NCBI GenBank assembly: GCA_039587535.1
Contig: JBDHIF010000001.1
Location: forward strand, 62,001 to 126,000
Reading direction: 5' to 3'
DNA: 64,000 nt
From: JAWLHJ01 sp039587535
Lineage (GTDB): Bacteria > Gemmatimonadota > Gemmatimonadetes > Longimicrobiales > Gaopeijiaceae
Positions within the stretch are counted from its first letter, which is position 1. Every line of letters begins with the position of its first letter. This document shows, piece by piece, positions 43,618-50,471 of the stretch. The notes under the pieces are model-generated. The model worked only from the letters and a program-made list of their open reading frames with translations. It ran no database searches and was not told the DNA's origin. The position numbers and the translations under genes were made by a program.

Positions 43618-45431
43618 TGTTGTGCCTCCTGAGCTCCGTCAGGCGTTGTCGAAGGAAACCGCAGGATGAAGGTGGTTCCTGCCCCGAGCTCGGAACGGAC
43701 CTCGACCTCGCCGCCATGAGCGTCGACCACACCCTTCACGATGGTCAGTCCGAGCCCTACCGAGCCCTTACCGTTGTCTTCACGCTGCCAGTAGCGGTTG
43801 AAGACGTGCGCAAGCTGATCGGGTGGGATGCCGGGCCCCGTGTCCGACACCTCGATGTCGACGTGGTCTCCTCTGCTACGGGCCGACAGCACCACCCGAC
43901 CGCCCTTGGGCGTCAATCGCACCGCATTGTCCAGGAGATTGGCCAGCGCCTGGAGCAGGCGATCACGATCGACACGCGAGTGTGGTCCCTGGGACGGCAC
44001 GTCGAGGACGAGCTCGACCCCCCTCGATTCGGCCTGATCGGCAAAGAGGTCCGCCGCCTCGGCCAGCACATCCGGCACGTGCTCGAGGGCGCGCCGCACC
44101 ACCAAGCGGCCATCCTGGATGCGGGAGACGTCGAGCAGGTCCTCGGTGAGATTGCTCATGCGCCGAGCCGCCCTACCGATGATCTCGGCCTGCCGCTTCC
44201 GCCCCTCATCGTCCAACGGCAGCTCCAAGAGGATATCCGTGGCTCCGAAAATCACACCCAGCGGATTTCTGAGGTCATGAGACACGATCGACACCACGTC
44301 CTCCCGCTGCTGGATCGCGTGACGGAGCGCCTCCTCCTTCCTCTGGACCTCGGTCATGTCCGTGAACGTGAGCACGGAGCCCCTGAGCTCCGTCCCGTCG
44401 AGGAGAGGACGCTGAGCCCACTTCACTGGAATGGAAGTCCCGTCACGACGCCAGAGCAGATCGACGCCGTCCGAGTCTGCGGCTTCCCCGTTGGCCAGCG
44501 CACGCAGCAACCGAGACTGGTCGCGCGGGCGCGGCGCTCCATCCCTCTTTGTATGGTGCAGCTTGTCATGGAAATCGCGTCCGACGATTTCCCGCTCCGA
44601 GTACCCAAGGAGTTCGGCACCGGCACGGTTGAGCGAGAGACACCGCCCCTCCAGGTCCACGCCGAGAACACCGTCTCCCGTGGCTTCGAGCACCGCATCG
44701 ATCTCCCGACGGGCTCGTACCGCGTCGCTGCGTCGAGCCCGCGCCTCACGGGTAAGGACCTTCAGCCGGTGCCCCACCCTACCGACGACGAGCGTCGATG
44801 CCAGGGCCAGGATAGCGAGCGCCAGGCTGATCCAGGACTGGAGGTCTCGCGCCTCAGCCATACGCGTCATCCCTTCCTGCACCTCGCGCTGGATGGCGTC
44901 GTCGAGAAGCTGCGTCCTAAGTTGGATCTCGGCGTAATCGGTGCGGCTGGACTCGAGGGCCGCCGCTCGCGTCGTGGCGTCCTCTGCCAACAGGACACCT
45001 TGATTGGCGAGATGCCAGCGCGTGGTCGCCGCGGAAACCTCGGCCAGGCGCTCCCGGACCCCAGGCGCCTGAGGTGCTCCCGGGTCCACGTCCAACGTCA
45101 GATCCTCCGCCAGCACGAGCAGTCGCTGAAAGACCTCGTCGGACTCGGCAATAGCACCGATGTAGGAGCGGCGGAACGACGGGTCTCCACCCGAAAGCAC
45201 GAATCCCTCGAACCGCGCCATTTGGCGTGAATTCAGAATCGACAACCGCGAGCTGAGGTTACTGGCCGGCTGAAGGACTCTGTTGATGTGGTTCTGGGCA
45301 TCGACGACCCGATTGCCCATGAGCGCCGGGAGGACGGCCAGCGCCACCAGCAACACCGCCACGAACCAGAGTGCCCAGAGGCCACGGGCCGGGACCTCCT
45401 CAACCGTCGACGAGCGGCGAGGCGGGGTCAC
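43614..45431 (-). CDS. PAS-domain sensor histidine kinase
   Basis: This 605-residue membrane kinase starts with GTG. It has two membrane helices (about 17-38 and 199-221) flanking a 160-residue helical sensor of the CHASE3/four-helix type. A PAS domain follows (about 245-350: GDGVLGVDLEGRC). HisKA has the phospho-His in SIVSHDLRNPLG. HATPase_c has NLLDNAVRLTPKGG, DTGPGIPP and GLGLTIVKG. No response regulator is adjacent, so it is an orphan in this window. The stop overlaps the ligase start. Confidence 0.92.
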   Translation of the reverse strand: MTPPRRSSTVEEVPARGLWALWFVAVLLVALAVLPALMGNRVVDAQNHINRVLQPASNLSSRLSILNSRQMARFEGFVLSGGDPSFRRSYIGAIAESDEVFQRLLVLAEDLTLDVDPGAPQAPGVRERLAEVSAATTRWHLANQGVLLAEDATTRAAALESSRTDYAEIQLRTQLLDDAIQREVQEGMTRMAEARDLQSWISLALAILALASTLVVGRVGHRLKVLTREARARRSDAVRARREIDAVLEATGDGVLGVDLEGRCLSLNRAGAELLGYSEREIVGRDFHDKLHHTKRDGAPRPRDQSRLLRALANGEAADSDGVDLLWRRDGTSIPVKWAQRPLLDGTELRGSVLTFTDMTEVQRKEEALRHAIQQREDVVSIVSHDLRNPLGVIFGATDILLELPLDDEGRKRQAEIIGRAARRMSNLTEDLLDVSRIQDGRLVVRRALEHVPDVLAEAADLFADQAESRGVELVLDVPSQGPHSRVDRDRLLQALANLLDNAVRLTPKGGRVVLSARSRGDHVDIEVSDTGPGIPPDQLAHVFNRYWQREDNGKGSVGLGLTIVKGVVDAHGGEVEVRSELGAGTTFILRFPSTTPDGAQEAQQ

Positions 45432-45489
45432 GACACCGCCGGAGGCCTGGTCGGGCCCGGGTGGGGATGCGTCGGAGATCGGCGAGCGA

Positions 45490-45957
45490 TCAGCTCGAGC
45501 CCAACGGGCCCAGGCTGATGCGTTCCAGGGTGTCTTCGTTCCACGCGTTCCCCGATCCCGAGGTGTCGAACCCGTTCAGTGACAGCATGTAGGCCACGAT
45601 GTCCACATACTGCTCCGGCGACAGGCTCGCCGGCGCATCCTCGGGCATGGTCGCAAACATGAGCTCGTACAGGTCGGCAGCCGTGCGGTTGCTCCAGCGC
45701 CTCCGGAACGAGTTGGCGCTGAACTCGCTCGAGGCATGGCAAGCGGTGCACGAAGCCAGGAAAGCGTTCTCGCCCCGACGGACCTGCTCTGCCGGAACAG
45801 CCGATACCACGGGAGCCGGCGCCTCTGCGTCGGCCGCGACCGAAGCGGCAGCGGATTCCTCCGGCGGGGGCGGGGGGGAGGATGGTCCGGATGTGGCCGC
45901 GCAAGCGGACAGCGTGAACGAAGCGATAGTGACGCAGAATACGTGCTTGATTCGCAT
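45490..45957 (-). CDS. Cytochrome c-type lipoprotein
   Basis: From the ATG at 45957 the protein is 155 residues. A lipoprotein signal peptide ends in lipobox LSAC (Cys19). A Pro- and Ala-rich linker (about 26-55) leads to a cytochrome c domain with one haem site CTACH (near residue 72). The distal Met is probably in FATMPED. LSPEQYVDIVAYMLSLNG is the classic C-terminal helix. It would carry one electron at the outer face of the inner membrane or the inner leaflet of the outer membrane. The partner oxidoreductase is not in the window. Confidence 0.85.
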   Translation of the reverse strand: MRIKHVFCVTIASFTLSACAATSGPSSPPPPPEESAAASVAADAEAPAPVVSAVPAEQVRRGENAFLASCTACHASSEFSANSFRRRWSNRTAADLYELMFATMPEDAPASLSPEQYVDIVAYMLSLNGFDTSGSGNAWNEDTLERISLGPLGSS

Positions 45958-46066
45958 GGGGCGATTTGCGAGAAGGAGGCGTTGTCCGGGAGTTCCGCGC
46001 GGCTCCGGTCTCCCCCGGCTCCGCCGCTCCGAAACATGACCCCTGCCGGCCTCGCGCGGCAAGCTG

Positions 46067-47203
46067 TCAGGCGAGCGCTTCGACCAGATCGGCCAAGACC
46101 TGAAAGCGCTCCGGAGCGTCGATATCGAGGACCACGCAACCCGGGTCGAACCCCTCCTCGTCAGTGAGCACGGCCAGCCATCGGTCGGGATGCCCCAGTT
46201 CGGGATCTCCGAACAAGGGGCGAGGATGGGCGGCGGCACGATACACCTCGATGCAGGGGTACCCGGTGGCCTTGAACCCCTCGGCGACGACGATCTCGGC
46301 GTCTCCGGCGAACCGGTGGACCAACGTCTCGAGTGCGGGCTCCACGCCGCCATCGCGAGGTCCCCACCGGCCTACCACGGCGAACTCGTCCGGTCCGGCC
46401 ATGACGACCCGCGCGGCACCTCCTTCGTGCCGATGCCTCCACGAGTCCCGGCCCTCGTGGTCGAGCACGAAGCCGTGCCCGTGCTTCACGGTCACCACCT
46501 CCCTTCCCCTCGCAACCAGCTCCGACACCAACCCCACCACCGTCGTCGTCTTTCCTGACTTTTTCTTCCCGATGACGCAGACCACGATCGGTCCGGTTCG
46601 CGACGGGATCCCCGTCCCCGCGCTCCATACTTGGAGATCATGCGGCTCGTTCAGATTCGGCAGACGAGGGGAAGGACCCGGGAGTAGCTGCCCCCCCACC
46701 CGTTCGAACAGCCCCCGCGCCTGGAGTCGGCCCTCGTCGAGGAGCGCCTTCAGCGGCTCGAGACACGACGTCCGGTATATGGCGCATAAGGGCTCGAAGC
46801 CTGGAGGGCCGTCCCGTCCGACCGATACCGCGGGCGCCTCTGCGAGACCCGACACGAGCCGACGGAGGAGCGCGGAATCGACCGCGGGCAGATCACACGC
46901 GAGGACGAGCACTGCAGGGATCCCTCGTTCTCGGGCGTGAGCGAAGGCCGCTTCCATGCCACCGAGAGGGCCCTTCTCCGGACGGATGTCGGGAATTCGT
47001 GGGACCCCCACTACGTCGTGCTCGGGCCGCGAAGACACGACCACCACGTCGTCGCACACAGAGTCGAGCACGGCCACGGTACGATCCAGGAGACGGGTGC
47101 CACCGACGACCGTCAACGCCTTGTCGGCGCCGAAGCGAGAGCTTCGCCCACCGGCCAGCACGACGCCTAGAACCCGCGGAGCTTGGTCGCCCTCAGGCTT
47201 CAC
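46067..47203 (-). CDS. Fused molybdenum cofactor guanylyltransferase MobA / MobB
   Basis: This is a fusion that makes the guanine dinucleotide form of Mo cofactor. From the GTG at 47203 (378 residues), overlapping fdhD as GTGA, residues 8-195 are MobA (LAGGRSSRFGADKAL, GPLGGMEAA, LACDLPAVD). Residues 220-375 are MobB, a P-loop GTP-binding protein (IGKKKSGKTTTV; VKHGHGF; VAEGFK). MobA is essential for the cofactor in E. coli and MobB is accessory. Pairing with FdhD points to a bis-MGD formate dehydrogenase elsewhere in the genome. Confidence 0.92.
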   Translation of the reverse strand: MKPEGDQAPRVLGVVLAGGRSSRFGADKALTVVGGTRLLDRTVAVLDSVCDDVVVVSSRPEHDVVGVPRIPDIRPEKGPLGGMEAAFAHARERGIPAVLVLACDLPAVDSALLRRLVSGLAEAPAVSVGRDGPPGFEPLCAIYRTSCLEPLKALLDEGRLQARGLFERVGGQLLPGPSPRLPNLNEPHDLQVWSAGTGIPSRTGPIVVCVIGKKKSGKTTTVVGLVSELVARGREVVTVKHGHGFVLDHEGRDSWRHRHEGGAARVVMAGPDEFAVVGRWGPRDGGVEPALETLVHRFAGDAEIVVAEGFKATGYPCIEVYRAAAHPRPLFGDPELGHPDRWLAVLTDEEGFDPGCVVLDIDAPERFQVLADLVEALA

Positions 47204-48051
47204 ACGACCCGCTCTGCGCCGGCGTACACGTTGAAGCCCCCGTCCCGAGCGAATCCGACCAGTGTCTGACGGAACCGCTGAGCCAGGTCCACGGCCAACG
47301 TGGAGGGTGCTCCTACGGCCACCAGCGCGGGGACACCGGCCATCACGGCTTTCTGGACCAGCTCGAAGGACGCACGACCACTCACGACCAAGATCGCCTG
47401 ACGGTGCGGAAGCTCCCGAGCGAGGAAGGCCTCCCCGAGCACCTTGTCCACGGCGTTGTGCCGCCCGACGTCTTCGTGCACACCAAGACACGCTCCGGAC
47501 GGGCTGAACAGTCCGGCGGCATGCAGTCCGCCGGTACGCTCGAAGGCGGCCTGACGGTCCCGCAGTCGCTGGGGGAGTGTGGGCAGGAGAGATGCCTTAA
47601 TCTCCGGGCCGGCCGGGAGCGGCTCGCAGCCGGCAGCATGCACGGCGTCCAACGAGGCCTTGCCGCACACACCGCAGCTCGAGGTGGCATAAACGTTCCG
47701 GCGCATGCGCTCGAGGTCGAACGGCACCCCCACCCTGAGGCGTGCCTCCACGGTATTGTATTCCTGCTCCCCCTCGGCCCCCTTGCAGTACGTCAGCTCG
47801 AGAAGGTCCCCCGGTGCCTGAATCACCCCCTCCCCGTGGAGGAACCCGGCAGTCAGCTGGAAATCGGCTCCCGGCGTCCGCATGGTGACCGCCAGCGGCT
47901 CCACTCGACGGCCGCCGTCAGGAGCGGCGGCCCAGGACACGCGGATCTCCATGGGTTCTTCCACCACGAGGACGTCCCGGTCCCGCGAGCGGTCCCCGTC
48001 CCGGTAGCGGTCGACACGCTGCGTCCGGGTGGCTCCGCGGGTGCCGATCAT
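47200..48051 (-). CDS. fdhD: Formate dehydrogenase accessory sulfurtransferase FdhD
   Basis: FdhD passes sulfur from IscS to the Mo-bis-MGD cofactor of formate dehydrogenase. The 283-residue protein has the key motif SSCGVCG, whose Cys are essential in E. coli, FLHGEGVI and the HEDVGRHNAVDKVLG segment. Its ATG overlaps the stop of an HD-GYP-like tail as TGATG, and its stop overlaps mobAB. No formate dehydrogenase gene is in the window. Confidence 0.95.
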   Translation of the reverse strand: MIGTRGATRTQRVDRYRDGDRSRDRDVLVVEEPMEIRVSWAAAPDGGRRVEPLAVTMRTPGADFQLTAGFLHGEGVIQAPGDLLELTYCKGAEGEQEYNTVEARLRVGVPFDLERMRRNVYATSSCGVCGKASLDAVHAAGCEPLPAGPEIKASLLPTLPQRLRDRQAAFERTGGLHAAGLFSPSGACLGVHEDVGRHNAVDKVLGEAFLARELPHRQAILVVSGRASFELVQKAVMAGVPALVAVGAPSTLAVDLAQRFRQTLVGFARDGGFNVYAGAERVV

Positions 48052-48185
48052 CAGCTGCGTGAGGCGTCGGCGTGAATCGCCTGTGCCTCGTCATGGATGG
48101 ACGGGAAGGCGTCGAGCACGTCCGGGGCGAATGGGGTCCCGCGCTCCTCGCGCATTACCGCCAACGGCGCCGTGAGGTCATGCTC
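48051..48185 (-). pseudogene. C-terminal remnant resembling an HD-GYP domain, coupled to fdhD
   Basis: In the frame ending at the TGA at 48051, the last 44 codons read VMREERGTPFAPDVLDAF. This closely follows the end of HD-GYP phosphodiesterases (EAL-x-x-MRE-x-x-GTHFDPxLVxAF). No HD or GYP signature precedes it; the same frame further upstream is a shadow of the secreted-protein gene. It has no own start and ends TGATG into fdhD. I read it as a leftover tail; a short recoded product cannot be excluded. Confidence 0.4.
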
Positions 48186-48675
48186 CGTCGCGAGCCGCGA
48201 CGAAGTCCTCGGCGCACTGCTCCCCGATCGTGAAAAGCGTGTGCATGCCTCTCGCTGGCGTGGTCCCGATCCACGTTCGGTGCCAGGTGATGACCGTCGC
48301 GTCGCCATCCGCTGACGGCTCATGCAGCTCGACCCTCGCGGCGAAGGCGATGAGACCGCTGTCGTACAGCGTCTCCACACGGCACAAGAGAAACCGGCTC
48401 GCGTCCGGATCGAGCGCCACCCCCAAGCCTTCCAGGGCCTGCTCGAAGGTCTGGGCCACGGCGTCGTGGAACTGGGGTTCGGTAGCGCCACCCGCGACCT
48501 CGGTGATGAGATCGTCCCAGTCGACCATCGCCCGGGCGCCCACGGGCTCGGCGTTCGCCAGACGTGACGGGTCTCCGAAACCGGCATCCTGGGCGGTGAC
48601 GAAGCTCGGCGCAGTGACGAGTCCTGACATGATCAGGAACGCTATGGCGGACGCCGTCGAACGTGGCGTGGTCAT
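48178..48675 (-). CDS. Secreted protein of unknown function
   Basis: From the ATG at 48675 the protein is 165 residues with a signal peptide (hydrophobic about 10-24, cleavage near VTA-QD). The mature part is acidic with two Cys (LLCRVETL and EQCAEDF) that could pair. No family is recognised. The frame upstream of this ATG is open but has no signal peptide and Arg-rich shadow composition. It follows the methyltransferase gene after 41 bases. Confidence 0.55.
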   Translation of the reverse strand: MTTPRSTASAIAFLIMSGLVTAPSFVTAQDAGFGDPSRLANAEPVGARAMVDWDDLITEVAGGATEPQFHDAVAQTFEQALEGLGVALDPDASRFLLCRVETLYDSGLIAFAARVELHEPSADGDATVITWHRTWIGTTPARGMHTLFTIGEQCAEDFVAARDGA

Positions 48676-48716
48676 CGGGTGCTGAGCTCCTCGGGAGACG
48701 GGACGGTCGGACAAGA

Positions 48717-49379
48717 CTACACGCCCCCGATCGGAGGCGTTCCGGGGCCGGCCTGCCGGAACAGGGCCACGTTGGTGGTAGGACGGTCCAACGTCCAGCG
48801 GAAGTGGGTCGCGATCCACTCCAGAGTCTCGGGCGCATAGAACGCGACGTGTGTCGGATCACGAACGTACCACCAAGAGCCGAAGTCCAGGTCGTCGGTG
48901 AAGACCGCAGTCATGACGGCGAGCCACCCACCGGGCCGGAGCAGCCGGTCCAAGGTCTCGAACTCCTGGCCCGGGTCGAAGAAATGCTCCACGGTCTCGC
49001 TGCAGGTGACGAAGTCGTATCGACGGCGGAGTGGCTCGCGGCTCGGGGCGAAAAAAGGGTCGTACGTCTGTGTGCGGAAGCCCCTTTCCCCGAGCATCAC
49101 CGACAGCGTCGGGCCCGGCCCGGATCCATAGTCGAGGCCCTCGGCTCCAGGCGAGAGACGCTCGGCGAGCGGCAGGGCCAGTCGGTCGAGGAAGGCCCGA
49201 TATCCCGCATCCGCAGGATCGTTCTCGTGGGTCTCGTACCGGGCACGCTCCTCATCGGGCCCCGGGCGGTAGTCCGGCTCCACGAAGACCAGGCGACATC
49301 GCGCACACCTCCGGTAGGGAACGCCGTCCACCCTGGCGAAGGAGCGCGGCCCCGGACTGCGGCACAGGGGACACCTCAC
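48717..49379 (-). CDS. Class I SAM-dependent methyltransferase with N-terminal zinc ribbon
   Basis: From the GTG at 49379, seven bases after the dapF stop, the protein is 220 residues. It opens with RCPLCRSPG and, 18 residues later, RRCARCRLVFV, giving a CxxC...CxxC zinc ribbon. The methyltransferase core has GLDYGSGPGPT, the second strand YDPFF, SETVEHFFDP and RLLRPGGWLAVMT. This arrangement resembles methyltransferases of the UbiG/type-11 group that act on glycans or small metabolites. The substrate is unknown. Confidence 0.78.
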   Translation of the reverse strand: MRCPLCRSPGPRSFARVDGVPYRRCARCRLVFVEPDYRPGPDEERARYETHENDPADAGYRAFLDRLALPLAERLSPGAEGLDYGSGPGPTLSVMLGERGFRTQTYDPFFAPSREPLRRRYDFVTCSETVEHFFDPGQEFETLDRLLRPGGWLAVMTAVFTDDLDFGSWWYVRDPTHVAFYAPETLEWIATHFRWTLDRPTTNVALFRQAGPGTPPIGGV

Positions 49380-49386
49380 GGAACCG

Positions 49387-50262
49387 TCAGGCTCCCAGGA
49401 GCGTGCCCGTACAGATCTCCTCCACCGGCCCCCGAAGGACCACGTCCAACGACGCCGATACCGTGACCACAAGGCTGCCGCCGGGCATCTCCACGCGGAT
49501 CTCGGACGGAGGCAGCCACCCTCGCTCCACAGCGGCGACGGCGACGGCGCAAGCGCTGGTGCCCGAAGCACTGGTGGGCCCCACACCGCGTTCCCAGATC
49601 AATGCCCTCAACCGACCAGGGCCCTCGACCTCGACCAGCTGAACGTTCGAGCCATGCGACAGGGCCGGGTGCGCCACGAGATGCCGGCCGACGCGATGGA
49701 GCTCGGCCTCGTCGAGCACCTCGGCCCGCACCACCAGGTGCGGATTCCCGACGGACACGGGGACGACAGGAATCCGATCACCGCCCGGGCCCGGAAGCGC
49801 GCCGGCGGCGTCGAGCGCATCCGGATCCAGGTCCACGGCTTCGGCACCGGTGCGGGCGCGCCCCATTTCCACGGACACGTCGAGCTCGGAGCCGGAGCGA
49901 CCGTGCACGAGGAGCTCCACCACGGCGCCTCCCACCTCAACCCGATAGCGCGGGTGGTCGGGCGCCACGCGGGTAAGGTAGGCAGCCAGAACCCTGAGGC
50001 CGTTTCCGCTACGCTCGAACTCCGACCCGTCGGGATTGAACATCCGCGCCCGGAACAGGTCCCCGGCTCGGTCGGCCAACAGGATCACGATTCCGTCGGA
50101 CCCGACCCCACGATGCGGGTGGCAAACCTCCCTGACCCTATCGGGGTCAGCGGTCCACTCGTCGCCTTCCTCGAAGACGAGATAATCGTTGCCAAGCCCA
50201 TGTGCCTTGAAGAAGGAGCTGCCGGCACGAGGTGGTGGTGGCCAGTGATTTGGGGGCATCAT
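49387..50262 (-). CDS. DapF-like (diaminopimelate epimerase family) protein with both catalytic Cys replaced by Ser
   Basis: The 291-residue protein has the two-lobed DapF fold: KAHGLGNDYLVF at the start, the RGVGSDG segment, NPDGSEFERSGNGLR and ERGVGPTSASGTSACA. In known DapF enzymes the epimerase cysteines sit directly before GNG and in the ACGTG stretch. Here they are Ser (SGNGLR, codon AGC) and Ser (ASGTS, codon TCG). The other motifs and the GNPH segment are kept. It may be a Ser-using variant, a substrate-shifted isomerase or inactive. Start is ATG-ATG at 50262/50259; the longer open frame upstream is Arg-rich shadow. The mDAP-type MurE at 28325 means the pathway must exist. Confidence 0.75.
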   Translation of the reverse strand: MMPPNHWPPPPRAGSSFFKAHGLGNDYLVFEEGDEWTADPDRVREVCHPHRGVGSDGIVILLADRAGDLFRARMFNPDGSEFERSGNGLRVLAAYLTRVAPDHPRYRVEVGGAVVELLVHGRSGSELDVSVEMGRARTGAEAVDLDPDALDAAGALPGPGGDRIPVVPVSVGNPHLVVRAEVLDEAELHRVGRHLVAHPALSHGSNVQLVEVEGPGRLRALIWERGVGPTSASGTSACAVAVAAVERGWLPPSEIRVEMPGGSLVVTVSASLDVVLRGPVEEICTGTLLGA

Positions 50263-50471
50263 CGGAGCGGTGTGGGCGATACGCGGGGTCCGACCGGCGG
50301 TTCCCCTGAGGGGCGACAACCGGAAATACGTAGTGATCTCGGCCTCGACGCAACCATTCGAGCGTCCATTACGTCCTATACGGAGAGGTCGCCGTCTAGG
50401 GGCCCGCAGGAGCTCGGGGCGTTTCGGTACCGCCCCAGAGCGTCGGATGCTCATCGAACGAAGGGTCGGAC

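Noticed and set aside
43422..45230. A 602-codon plus-strand frame opposite the histidine kinase
   Set aside because: Antisense shadow; the kinase on the minus strand has all its domain motifs.
48186..48587. Upstream part of the frame that ends in the HD-GYP-like tail
   Set aside because: It is a shadow of the secreted-protein gene in another frame and shows no HD or GYP motif.
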